Source: Rhizobiaceae bacterium (GTDB taxonomy: Bacteria > Pseudomonadota > Alphaproteobacteria > Rhizobiales > Rhizobiaceae). From it: a stretch of 64,000 nt of DNA. Below, piece after piece: positions 28,077 to 34,891 of this stretch. The position numbers and the translations under genes were made by a program. The stretch is taken from positions 1-64,000 of the forward strand of contig JARGOX010000018.1 in assembly GCA_029233925.1 (NCBI GenBank), in the 5' to 3' direction. The notes under the pieces were generated by a model, which was given only the letters and a program-made list of their open reading frames with translations, was not told the origin of the DNA and made no database searches. Position 1 is the stretch's first letter. Each line of letters opens with the position of its first letter.

Positions 28077-28721
28077 TTAGCCGGGGGTGTAACCAGCCAC
28101 GTAGCCACGCAGATAGGCGATCCATTCGTCGGGCAATTGTATTTCATAAAACGCGCCCAAAAGGGTGAGATTTATGACAAGGGCCATCGTCAGACCCAGC
28201 AGGGTGAGAGCCCAAAATGCTGATTGGGCATATGGCCGGTATTTGCTGCGCATCAATACAAGCCTGATTGCGCACCCCAAATGCACGAACAGGGCTGAAA
28301 CGCCGAGGAAATAGTAAGGACCAAAATACCAGATAAACGGCGCGCCGCTCATGACAGATGCCGGCCAGTAAAAGTTGGTGTCGAGGCCATCAACCCAGCG
28401 GGCAAGGGCCATCGCGATCACGTGTTGGGTGGCAAAAGCCAGGAAAATGCCGCCCGAAATTGCCTGTATGCGCGCCCACCGCCCGCGCAATCCCCTCCTG
28501 ACGTTGCGCAGGAGGAGCATCAGGCCCCAAATGATTTGCAGGATGATCGATCCGAGCACAAGGGGTTCGATGACAGGGTTGCGATAGATGGCACGCAATG
28601 CGTTTTGCGTGTTGTTATAGGCCTCAACCCCAAACACACCTGACAAATGTGTGACAAAATGCAGAGCCAGAAAGCCACACAGGAACGCGGCATTCCAACG
28701 ATGGAATTTCAGGATCGTCAT
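28077..28721 (-). CDS. Cytochrome-b-like / SdhC-type membrane protein
   Basis: A 214-residue inner-membrane protein with about five hydrophobic helices. Residues 9-30 (FHRWNAAFLCGFLALHFVTHLSG) hold three histidines spaced as in haem b-binding bundles, and later QHVIAMAL and VHLGCAIRL supply more. This is consistent with a b-type cytochrome or succinate-dehydrogenase-like anchor. ATG 28721 is five bases after the Rrf2 stop, so both are one operon. An Fe-S sensor protein paired with a possible haem protein suggests a redox or NO/oxygen response; the function is not assigned. Confidence 0.65.
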   Translation of the reverse strand: MTILKFHRWNAAFLCGFLALHFVTHLSGVFGVEAYNNTQNALRAIYRNPVIEPLVLGSIILQIIWGLMLLLRNVRRGLRGRWARIQAISGGIFLAFATQHVIAMALARWVDGLDTNFYWPASVMSGAPFIWYFGPYYFLGVSALFVHLGCAIRLVLMRSKYRPYAQSAFWALTLLGLTMALVINLTLLGAFYEIQLPDEWIAYLRGYVAGYTPG

Positions 28722-28726
28722 GAGTT

Positions 28727-29221
28727 TCAACCTTTTTGGAGTTTTCCCTGAAACCAGGCAATGGCCTTGGCGGCCTGTTCTGCCGGGGTCTCATCCTCGC
28801 CGAGTTTTTGAATGTCTGACAGTTTGACGGCGGCGAGTTCCTTGCGCCATGCGGCCTCAGCGCGCCACATCGACCGGGCAATGCCGCACGGGCGCGTGTA
28901 AAACCTGTCCTCGACCCCGGTTGGCCCGCACCTTCTGATTTCAGTGCAGACAAAATGACGCTCCGCCCCGTCTATGGCCTCGACGATTTGCAACAGCGTG
29001 ATCTCGGTTGCTTGGCGCGCCAGCGCATAGCCGCCCTGTGGCCCGCGCCGTGTCTCCACAATGCCGGCCACCGAGAGCTTTTGCATCTGCTTGGCAAGAT
29101 AGGGCTCAGGCAAATCGTAGAACTCTGCAAGCAGGCGTGCGGGCAGTGGAAAATCAGTCGGCACCATGGCCAAGAGGCTGCAGGAATGAATGGCCCATTC
29201 CAGACCTTCAGTGTGTTTCAT
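28727..29221 (-). CDS. Rrf2-family Fe-S transcription regulator
   Basis: A 164-residue Rrf2 protein. N-terminal HTH (FPLPARLLAEFYDLPEPYLAKQMQKL, RRGPQGGYALAR) then three cysteines C92, C98 and C112 in the cluster loop (FVCTEIRRC...RPCG), spaced close to IscR/NsrR/RsrR ligands, so a redox-labile cluster is likely. It is the first gene of the two-gene operon with the cytochrome-like protein. A perfect dyad directly abuts its start codon, indicating autoregulation. Confidence 0.88.
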   Translation of the reverse strand: MKHTEGLEWAIHSCSLLAMVPTDFPLPARLLAEFYDLPEPYLAKQMQKLSVAGIVETRRGPQGGYALARQATEITLLQIVEAIDGAERHFVCTEIRRCGPTGVEDRFYTRPCGIARSMWRAEAAWRKELAAVKLSDIQKLGEDETPAEQAAKAIAWFQGKLQKG

Positions 29222-29222
29222 A

Positions 29223-29247
29223 ATTCCGGATAAAATATATCCGGAAT
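29223..29247. promoter_or_regulatory. Rrf2 operator overlapping the ribosome site
   Basis: Perfect dyad with 10-bp arms ATTCCGGATA (29223-29232) and TATCCGGAAT (29238-29247) and a five-base AAATA spacer. It starts one base upstream of the rrf2 ATG (29221), so the proximal arm contains the only plausible ribosome site (GGA). Either DNA binding here blocks the leader, or an mRNA hairpin hides the ribosome site. It is the obvious target of the adjacent Rrf2 protein. Confidence 0.78.
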
Positions 29248-29613
29248 AGATTTGTCAAGCGGCGAACTTGCTTTTCGACCATCGCAATAAGCCGATGCGG
29301 AGGAAATTGTTCCAACATTCATTTTGGCGGAGTGGCTTCAGCCTGAAAGACCATCTCGCGGTGATCGCCGTCAAAGTCGCGATTTTCCAAATATCCGAGC
29401 ATGTGACTTTGTGAATGGCAACTGCGAGCCCGGACTACCGATATTCTGCAACGCCACGAATGTCTGCTATCGTCACGCAGTCAAAAACCTTTAACAACTA
29501 CCGAGGTTTTGAATGGGGTTTTTGGCAGCGTAAATTGAGGTGGTTTGAGGCCGTGCCAAAAACGAGCGTTTTTGGAAGGGTTCAGATGTAGCGGATTGGA
29601 ACTAAAGCAATTG
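29248..29613. other. Intergenic stretch at left border of accessory region
   Basis: No gene is supported. It contains one copy of a 46-bp repeat (29300-29345) also found at 34426-34472, and a perfect hairpin CCAAAAACG-AG-CGTTTTTGG (29556-29575) lying 38 bases past the ImmA stop. That hairpin may end the ImmA transcript, although no T-run follows it in that direction. Base composition becomes more A+T rich from here. Confidence 0.5.
29300..29345 (+). repeat. Dispersed repeat copy 1 (pair with 34426-34472)
   Basis: About 40 of 46 bases match the copy at 34426-34472, sharing the core TTCATTTTGGCGGAG and a TCAGCCTG end. In one frame both encode xIHFGGxxSA followed closely by a stop, which would suit the C-terminal end of a lost transposase. 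Identity of the parent element is not known. Confidence 0.6.
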
Positions 29614-30498
29614 TCATCGTCCGTATGCAAATCGAGGCGTCCAGCTTGCTACAAGCTTCTTTTCCTCATCTTCAGATTCGTATGGATCATCGGGGAGCAT
29701 GTCACTCGACAAGACTGTAAGCGTATAGCCATAGCTTCCTAACCCTACGATCTCTTCCTCAAGCGCAATCGTCTTCTCTCCACCAAACCATTCAGCGAGG
29801 CGCGTTGAGCCACAGATTGATTTACGGTCTGAGATATTTTCTGCCTCGGAATTGAAATTCCGCGTCGAAGTATAGGGAAGGGGATCACCCTTCCTAAGAA
29901 AACGCAGGCGGTCTAGTCGCTTGAAGCTGTCTGACATAAACCCGTAAGCAATCTGAGTGCCTAGGCTCACAATAACAGCCATAGGATATGGCGCGCACTC
30001 GGCGGCTCGAATTGCTGCCGATGTAAGCGACGTTTCAGCTTCCCCTGCCAAGTGCTGAATTCCTTCAAGACCAACCGGCGCACCGTAAAGGGCTTCGCGT
30101 GTAAGTCGCGTAGGCATAAGCAATCCTGATGCAAAATGATCAGCTTCTATCTCAATGGAATTGTTTCCCTGCGTGAAACCCGCCTTGGAAAAGTGAACCG
30201 GGGCAGTTTTCAATATTTCTTCGGGATGTCCTTCAAGAAAGTAGTGCCCAAGTTCATGCGCGACAGTGAAGCGTCGGAAACCCTCACTGCGAATGTGCGT
30301 AGCATATATAATGCCAACACCATCATCGTTAAAAATAATGCAGCCACTCATTCCTTCACGGTTAGGCTTCTTTGCCTCAACTACGATGCTTTCATCTTCT
30401 GCTATCTTGAAAGGATCAATAGGAAGCGTCTCGAACCCAAACTGGCTTGCTACTTGTTCGCCTTTCAATCGAGACATCTTGAGTCTGAACTTACTCAC
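29614..30498 (-). CDS. ImmA/IrrE-family metallopeptidase
   Basis: A 294-residue protein with the zinc motif HELGH at 81-85 (RRFTVAHELGHYFLEGHPEE) and the downstream glutamate region IEIEADHFASGLLMP (115-129), both standard for ImmA/IrrE peptidases. The C-terminal 150 residues form an extra domain with no clear assignment, possibly a sensor. The gene overlaps the upstream XRE gene by four bases. In mobile elements ImmA cleaves the partner repressor; the same anti-repressor role is inferred here for the adjacent XRE protein. Confidence 0.88.
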   Translation of the reverse strand: MSKFRLKMSRLKGEQVASQFGFETLPIDPFKIAEDESIVVEAKKPNREGMSGCIIFNDDGVGIIYATHIRSEGFRRFTVAHELGHYFLEGHPEEILKTAPVHFSKAGFTQGNNSIEIEADHFASGLLMPTRLTREALYGAPVGLEGIQHLAGEAETSLTSAAIRAAECAPYPMAVIVSLGTQIAYGFMSDSFKRLDRLRFLRKGDPLPYTSTRNFNSEAENISDRKSICGSTRLAEWFGGEKTIALEEEIVGLGSYGYTLTVLSSDMLPDDPYESEDEEKKLVASWTPRFAYGR

Positions 30499-30836
30499 TT
30501 CTCGCGATCCTCCCGCCGCCTCGCAAGTGTGTCGATCATCAGCTGAATGCTTTCACGGTCAGCATGATTCAGGCTCTCTTCATTCCTGAATGCTGTCGTT
30601 GCCCCCTTGATGGTGTCTGCCCTGCCCAAGAGGTAGTCGGATGACACCTCAAGTGCTTTGGCCAGCACGCGAATGTTAGCAAAGGACGGCTTCCGGCGGT
30701 TCGCTTCAAAGTGACCAATAGCAGCAGGCTGAAGGCCAGTTATCTTTGCTAGCTCCGTCTGGTTCAGTTCCCGTTGCTCGCGGGCGGTACGTAAACGGGC
30801 AGCAAAAACGCCGTCAGTTTCATCGGCAGTTGACAC
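30495..30836 (-). CDS. XRE-family repressor paired with ImmA
   Basis: A 113-residue HTH protein read from GTG 30836 (AGGAG eleven bases upstream; the longer open frame to 30977 crosses the promoter and is unlikely). HTH: FAARLRTAREQRELNQTELAKITGLQPAAIGHFEANRRKPS, given here as RTAREQRELNQTELAKITG plus GHFEANRRKPS, about residues 10-50. The tail is helical and charged and could be cleaved by ImmA. It is divergent from the 45-residue protein gene; two inverted 18-bp sites lie between. Confidence 0.85.
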   Translation of the reverse strand: MSTADETDGVFAARLRTAREQRELNQTELAKITGLQPAAIGHFEANRRKPSFANIRVLAKALEVSSDYLLGRADTIKGATTAFRNEESLNHADRESIQLMIDTLARRREDREK

Positions 30837-30856
30837 TACGACTATAACTCCTATAC

Positions 30857-30932
30857 TATGACGATATCGTAGGAATTTTTTTAGGGCCGTTCGGCCTTTT
30901 TCTTTGGCGGAATATCCTACGCTTTCGTCATA
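30857..30932. promoter_or_regulatory. Paired inverted operators in the XRE / small-protein promoter region
   Basis: Site A at 30857-30874 (TATGACGATATCGTAGGA) and site B at 30915-30932 on the other strand (TATGACGAAAGCGTAGGA) match at 16 of 18 positions. Site A contains a perfect 10-bp palindrome ACGATATCGT. Site A lies just upstream of the XRE start, site B over the probable -35 region of the rightward promoter, whose -10 may be TATAAC (30938-30943). A GGCCG/CGGCC hairpin with T-runs lies between them at about 30885-30900. Dual repression by the XRE protein is inferred. Confidence 0.75.
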
Positions 30933-31022
30933 AAAACTATAACGGACTAGGATTTTGGTCAAGAGAGAATCGACCATTTTAGCAAAGTCCAGAGATACGA
31001 GGAAAGAAAGGAGGTGAACAAC

Positions 31023-31160
31023 ATGGCAAAATCGAACAGCGAAGTAACGAGCGCGAAGGCTGCTTCAGCAGCTTCAAAAGTGCTCAGAAATCCGAAGTCG
31101 AGCCCGGCGGCAAAGACAGCGGCGGCTTCGGCGCTCACACAGCGCCCGAACAAGAAATAA
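31023..31160 (+). CDS. 45-residue basic Ser/Ala/Lys-rich protein
   Basis: A small gene with a near-perfect ribosome site (AAAGGAGGTGA at 31008-31018) and a clean stop (TAA 31158-31160). Composition: Ala, Ser, Lys and Asn make up most residues; there are no Cys, Trp, Tyr or Asp; net charge strongly positive. It shows loosely repeated KAASAASK / AKTAAASAL units suggesting an amphipathic or disordered peptide. No signal peptide. It is the first gene rightward from the XRE-controlled promoter, followed 95 bases later by DUF3892. Function unknown; a DNA-binding, ribosome-binding or toxic peptide role is possible. Confidence 0.72.
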   Translation: MAKSNSEVTSAKAASAASKVLRNPKSSPAAKTAAASALTQRPNKK

Positions 31161-31255
31161 CTTTAAAAAATGGGGTGCCTGGTGATCCCTGGCATCCCTC
31201 CAAGCAGGGATGGCACAAGCCATACTGAATTAAATTTTACCAAGGAGTGCCTCAG

Positions 31256-31519
31256 ATGGCCGACAGACAAGTAACTGCATCAGGAAAAGACAAAGACGGC
31301 GATATCACCAAGCTCTGCAAATCAGGCGAAGCATGGTCTTCACGCCTGAAAGCTGATGCTATCCGCGACATCGATAATGGTCTGCACACTTACTATGTGC
31401 AGCAGGCTGGTACATCTCGCACCGACATCACCGTTGTTAACGGAACGACCGGCAAATACCTTCGCTCGACCGCAGATAAGTCTTCGAGCAACAATTTGGA
31501 CAATCTCCCAGATTGCTAG
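31256..31519 (+). CDS. DUF3892 domain protein
   Basis: An 87-residue protein matching the DUF3892 pattern: MADRQVTASGKDKDGDITKL opening, SWSxRxKxDAIRDI core (ARLKADAIRDIDNGLHTYYVQ), and end NNLDNLPDC. ATG 31256 with AAGGAG at 31242-31247 is chosen over the upstream ATG 31247. DUF3892 proteins are small, cytosolic and of unknown function, often in accessory regions. The gene shares a transcription unit with the 45-residue protein under the XRE operator, so it belongs to this module. Confidence 0.85.
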   Translation: MADRQVTASGKDKDGDITKLCKSGEAWSSRLKADAIRDIDNGLHTYYVQQAGTSRTDITVVNGTTGKYLRSTADKSSSNNLDNLPDC

Positions 31520-31847
31520 GCCTATGACGCTACAACAATAGGGCTCGCAGACAGTATTGTCTCTGCGGGTCCGTTACACTTTGGCGTCCTCGAATGTCAT
31601 AAAAAGAAAGATATAGCCTCATGCCACAATATCATCAGGTAATACGGTATTAAATCCGCTTGGGCTTATTGGCCTCTCGCCCCTTCCAAAAAGGACCGTT
31701 TGTTGAACGGTTCGCCGAACCCGACATTTGCGCACTTGCAGCGAAGGTCTGAAAGGTCCGCATAGCCACCATCGAGAGCTGCAAAAAAAAATATTTTTCC
31801 GCCGGCGAAGAGTAGCCAAGCGGGGCACAGTGGCCGATGGAATGTGT
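31520..31847. other. Intergenic stretch after DUF3892
   Basis: No gene is supported here. An imperfect hairpin (CGCAGACA / TGTCTCTGCG, 31547-31569) follows the DUF3892 stop by about 30 bases and may end that transcript, though no T-tract follows. The rest is A+T-rich with a long A-run near 31783-31795. Short ORFs on the minus strand show no coding character. Confidence 0.45.
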
Positions 31848-32195
31848 TCATGTATTGTTTTCTTTGATTGTGTCGGCATAACGTTCGCCCCATTGACTGA
31901 TCGCATCGATAACCGGCGAAGTGCTTTTGCCAATCTTGGTTAATGAATACTCAACCTTGGGCGGCACTGTAGCGTAGGGAACACGATTGACGATCCCATA
32001 TCCCTCAAGATGTTTGAGCTCTTTTGTAAGCATGCGGGTGGAAATGCCGGGGATGGCACGTTCAAGTTCTTTAAATCGCAAAGTCCCGCGTGCGGATAGC
32101 ACATAGAGAATCGCAAATTTCCAACGCCCTTCCAACATACTCATGGCAAGGTGAAACGGGCATTCCAAGTATTCTTCAAACGATTTTTCGGCCAT
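31848..32195 (-). CDS. HxlR-family regulator
   Basis: A 115-residue winged-helix protein with HxlR hallmarks: CPFHLAMSMLEGRWKFAILYVLS (12-34), LRFKELERAIPGISTRMLTKELK (40-62) and the C-terminal VEYSLTKIGKS. The family starts CP..., with the Cys able to sense electrophiles or oxidants. ATG 32195 with GGAG upstream is used. It is divergent from the NTF2-like and SDR genes, which it probably represses until an aldehyde or quinone appears. Confidence 0.88.
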   Translation of the reverse strand: MAEKSFEEYLECPFHLAMSMLEGRWKFAILYVLSARGTLRFKELERAIPGISTRMLTKELKHLEGYGIVNRVPYATVPPKVEYSLTKIGKSTSPVIDAISQWGERYADTIKENNT

Positions 32196-32236
32196 GCGTA
32201 GCTCCAAATTTCTCTCAATAGTTACTGTTCGGCTAC

Positions 32237-32257
32237 TAGGCACCAATAGTGTTCCTA
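32237..32257. promoter_or_regulatory. Candidate HxlR operator
   Basis: Dyad TAGGCAC (32237-32243) - N7 - GTTCCTA (32251-32257), six of seven positions symmetrical, lying between divergent genes 32195 and 32317. HxlR proteins bind such dyads at divergent promoters. The match is inferred from position and symmetry alone. Confidence 0.5.
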
Positions 32258-32316
32258 CTTGTGAATGTAAAGCATTGGAGCCATATCTCATTGGGTCAGT
32301 TAAATTGGAGAACAAG

Positions 32317-32709
32317 ATGTCCAACAAAGAAATAGTGGCAAAGTTTGTCGAAGCTATGCGTCTGTCAGATGTCGAAACACTCAACTCGATGATAACCGAT
32401 GATTTCAGCTGGTGGATTGCCGGAAAGTCGGACTATCTGCAAACTGCTGGTGAACACAGCAAGGAGTTTTTCATCGGTTTTTTTGGCAGCGGTGGAGACA
32501 TGTTTCCAAATGGTGCGTCATTTGAAGTGACGGGCATGATTGCCGAGGCCAACATGGTTGCTGCAGAGGCGCATATGACCGCAACAACGGCGATGGGGAG
32601 TGTTTATGACAATCTCTATCATTTCCTGTTTGAGATAGCGGATGGGCGTATCAAACGCATGAAAGAATATATGGATACTCATCATGCGAAGGTGATATTC
32701 GGACTTTAA
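32317..32709 (+). CDS. NTF2/SnoaL-like protein
   Basis: A 130-residue protein with the NTF2-like profile: KEIVAKFVEAMRLSDVETLNSMITDDFSWWIAG at the N-terminus, then EFFIGFFGSGGDMFPNG, and a final NLYHFLFEIADGRIKRMKEYMDT strand pair, as in ketosteroid-isomerase-like proteins. ATG 32317 with GGAG six bases before. It is twenty bases upstream of the SDR gene, so both form an operon with control by HxlR. A detoxification or small-molecule isomerase role is inferred. Confidence 0.8.
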   Translation: MSNKEIVAKFVEAMRLSDVETLNSMITDDFSWWIAGKSDYLQTAGEHSKEFFIGFFGSGGDMFPNGASFEVTGMIAEANMVAAEAHMTATTAMGSVYDNLYHFLFEIADGRIKRMKEYMDTHHAKVIFGL

Positions 32710-32729
32710 AGCAGGAGGAAATGACGAAT

Positions 32730-33587
32730 ATGAAACAACAAACAGCATTGATTACTGGCGCAAATACCGGATTAGGCTTCGAGATGGCATTAAAGCTAGC
32801 CGAACAGGGAATTCATGTAGTGGTTGCCGGACGCAATCGCGACAAAGTGCAGGCGGCAATCAAGGAAATTGGCGATGCTGTACCAGGCGCGTCATTAGAG
32901 CCAGGTATTGTTGACCTGAACAGCCTTGCGTCGGTGAAAGAATTTGCAGAGGGTTTTTGCAAAAATCACCAACAACTTGATATCCTTATCAACAATGCTG
33001 GCGTTATGGTCCCACCTGCAGGTCGTACGGAGGACGGGTTTGAAACGCAGTTTGGTGTCAATTTTGTTGCTCACTTCGCGTTAACCGGGCATCTTTTCAA
33101 CCTTTTGAACGCGGCACCCGAAGCACGGGTAGTAAGCCTATCCAGCATTGCCCATAGGGGCGCTTCGATAGATTTTGACAACTTCCGTCTTGAAAAGCCA
33201 TATGATCAGTGGCGCGAATATGGTCAGAGCAAGCTTGCTGATCTGATGTTTGCGCTGGAGTTAGATCGCAGGCTGCGAGCAGCAGGCAACCACATTCTCT
33301 CGCTTGCTGCGCATCCCGGTGTAAGCCAGACCGAGCTTACACGGAATCTGAGCAATGTTCCTCCAGGAATTAGTATGATGGCCCCTGCCGATGGGGCGGC
33401 TCCGGCGCTTGTTGCCGCAACGTTTCCCGATGTGGCAGGAGGGCAGTATTGGGGACCAGACGGACCTGACGAAAGAGCTGGTAAACCCGGCCTTGCCGTT
33501 GTTGACCCAGCAGCTGTTCTTGAAGGTGAAGCCGCACGACTCTGGGCTTGGGCTGAAAAGGCGACGGGACTTCGTTATCCCACGTAA
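32730..33587 (+). CDS. Short-chain dehydrogenase/reductase
   Basis: A 285-residue classical SDR. NAD(P) motif TGANTGLG (about 8-15), NNAG near 88-91, active-site S in SLSSIAHRG and YGQSK (Tyr-x-x-x-Lys). The size and the C-terminal extension recall retinol-dehydrogenase/protochlorophyllide-type SDRs. ATG 32730 is preferred over 32721, which lies two bases from AGGAGG (32713-32718). Substrate unknown; likely an aldehyde or ketone. Confidence 0.87.
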   Translation: MKQQTALITGANTGLGFEMALKLAEQGIHVVVAGRNRDKVQAAIKEIGDAVPGASLEPGIVDLNSLASVKEFAEGFCKNHQQLDILINNAGVMVPPAGRTEDGFETQFGVNFVAHFALTGHLFNLLNAAPEARVVSLSSIAHRGASIDFDNFRLEKPYDQWREYGQSKLADLMFALELDRRLRAAGNHILSLAAHPGVSQTELTRNLSNVPPGISMMAPADGAAPALVAATFPDVAGGQYWGPDGPDERAGKPGLAVVDPAAVLEGEAARLWAWAEKATGLRYPT

Positions 33588-33662
33588 TTCGAATTGGACC
33601 TGTCGCGGTTTGATTCCGCTCCTTTGATAGCATTTACTGCAACAATTTCAAGGTCCTGGTTG

Positions 33663-33935
33663 CTACGGATGAAGGGTGCGCATGCCCCTTTGGATCAGTT
33701 CGCGCATAAAACGCTGATAGGGTATGCCGCGCTTTTTTGCTTCGGCCTTCACCGCATCCAATTGGCTTTGGGGAAGCCGCAAACTGATGGCCGCGCTTTT
33801 GTTCTCGAACTCGAAATTCATTGGTTTGAAGCCAGACAAATCAAATTCTGCCAGATTTGCCGTATCGACAAAATTTTCGGCTTCCGCATCGGTCTTGAGG
33901 GGTGGAATTTTTTTAAGCGCCTTTTCGTTGCTCAT
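33663..33935 (-). CDS. BrnA/CopG-type antitoxin
   Basis: A 90-residue protein with a C-terminal ribbon-helix-helix: AAISLRLPQSQLDAVKAEAKKRGIPYQRFMREL, noted here as SLRLPQSQLDAVKAEAKKRG near residues 50-69. The N-terminal acidic segment would wrap the toxin. It is encoded directly after a BrnT-like gene, as in BrnTA modules. The antitoxin frame is intact although its toxin is broken. A longer start at 33959 runs into toxin sequence and is not preferred. Confidence 0.78.
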   Translation of the reverse strand: MSNEKALKKIPPLKTDAEAENFVDTANLAEFDLSGFKPMNFEFENKSAAISLRLPQSQLDAVKAEAKKRGIPYQRFMRELIQRGMRTLHP

Positions 33936-34201
33936 AGATGGCAATTTCCTTTTGTGCATGTAGCGAGCCAACAGGGGGCGAACCAAAATGCCCGCCTCTG
34001 TTTGCCGCAACGTGAACACCGCAAAAATGTATCGGCCATCCTCGTTGCGCCGATTGTCCGAAGCCGTTCCTCACCCTGGAGCGGGTCGGGATGGACTGCG
34101 GGAACATTTCGAAAAATGAATTCGATCTCCATTTTTGACAGGCCGTGCTTTCCGCATTTCGGCCAGTTCCCGACATCCCAATCGAAGCCCGCTATTTTCA
34201 T
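33913..34201 (-). pseudogene. Frameshifted BrnT-family toxin
   Basis: The start (MKIAGFDWDVGNWPKCGKHG...) is a typical BrnT opening, and the rest of the domain exists, but in pieces. The first frame runs to about 34040 (ending EERLRTIGATR), the next holds AVFTLRQTEAGILVRPLLARYMHK, and the last KEIAIYEQRKGA ends at 33913. Two single-base deletions, near 34040 (ACGAGG) and 33952 (CACAAAAGG), explain this. A functional ribonuclease-like toxin cannot be made. The antitoxin start sits inside the old 3' end. Confidence 0.75.
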
Positions 34202-34337
34202 GGGAAAAGTATATGTATTTGTGTATACAGATGCAATACGTCAGGATTGTGGTCGGCGACGGAAAATCATCCATCTTTATCCATGCAGAGCGGGTTTCCG
34301 GCCTTGCGGTGACAAAGTTCGGCTGAGGATGCTGGAG

Positions 34338-34413
34338 AATCAGACGGGCCGGGTTCTTATGGTGCAAAAGAGAGTCGGGAAGTACATAAAGGGATTTAGT
34401 AAGCCTTCACCGT
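34338..34413 (+). repeat. Diverged intergenic repeat (pair with 35291-35375)
   Basis: Shares GAGAA-CA-ACGGG, GGTGC-AAAG and AAGTA-ATAAAGGGA blocks in the same order and spacing with 35291-35375. Both copies are non-coding. They flank the parDE locus on both sides, as expected of IS-end remnants or a small duplication. Confidence 0.5.
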
Positions 34414-34425
34414 TATTTCCAAGTC

Positions 34426-34472
34426 GAGGAACATTGTTCCGATATTCATTTTGGCGGAGCGGTGTCAGCCTG
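34426..34472 (+). repeat. Dispersed repeat copy 2 (pair with 29300-29345)
   Basis: This copy carries ATTCATTTTGGCGGAGCGG and TCAGCCTG, matching copy 1 at roughly 40 of 46 positions. In one frame it would encode DIHFGGAVSACC then stop. The two copies lie 5.1 kb apart in the same direction and bound the XRE/ImmA-HxlR-BrnTA block. Confidence 0.55.
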
Positions 34473-34581
34473 CTGTTGACGGACTGATAGGGCGCTGGTT
34501 GGCTGACCGCTTCAAGCAGTTGCAGAGTTCTGAACGGAAAAATCACATCAAGTGGAATGACGAGGGCGGGGGAAACTTTGG

Positions 34582-34620
34582 TTGAAATGTCTTGTACCAG
34601 TAAATATGATACTATGGTAT
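34582..34620 (+). promoter_or_regulatory. parDE promoter and operator
   Basis: A near-consensus promoter: -35 TTGAAA (34582-34587), 17-base spacer, -10 TATGAT (34605-34610). The -10 runs into palindrome ATAC-TATG-GTAT (34609-34620), a probable antitoxin operator. Transcription starts just before the parD gene at 34637. Confidence 0.7.
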
Positions 34621-34636
34621 TTTGAAGGGCTATTTC

Positions 34637-34891
34637 ATGGGCAAGAACACATCGATCATCCTCGGTGACCATTTCGACAGGTTTGTCGGTTCACAGGTTG
34701 GAAGTGGTAAATATGGTTCCACCAGTGAAGTCGTACGGGCGGGGCTGCGGCTTCTCGAAGAACGAGAAACGACGATAAGCGTCTTGCAAGCTGCCTTGAT
34801 CGAGGGCGAGGAAAGCGGGATGAGTGAGCGGACGCCGGACGACATTATAAAGGCAGTCATCGAGAAACGGCGTAAGAATGGCACGCTATAG
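34637..34891 (+). CDS. parD: ParD-family antitoxin
   Basis: An 84-residue ribbon-helix-helix protein: MGKNTSIILGDHFDRFVGSQ then GKYGSTSEVVRAGLRLLEERE at 26-46, the standard ParD DNA-binding dimer, and an acidic C-terminal helix ending RRKNGTL that binds ParE. ATG 34637 has AAGG upstream. It overlaps parE by 14 bases, so toxin and antitoxin are coupled. The ATAC/GTAT palindrome over the -10 suits autorepression. Confidence 0.9.
   Translation: MGKNTSIILGDHFDRFVGSQVGSGKYGSTSEVVRAGLRLLEERETTISVLQAALIEGEESGMSERTPDDIIKAVIEKRRKNGTL

Larger units (their letters stand above)
34202..34636. other. Intergenic stretch with repeats before parDE
   Basis: No gene is supported. It holds repeat copy 2 (34426-34472) and a second diverged repeat (34338-34413) related to 35291-35375. 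At the right end is a strong promoter and the palindromic parDE operator. The stretch lies between two toxin-antitoxin loci and looks like residue of mobile DNA. Confidence 0.5.

Noticed and set aside
30837-30977. N-terminal extension of the XRE protein to 30977
   Set aside because: The extension crosses both 18-bp sites and the likely promoter; GTG 30836 is more consistent.
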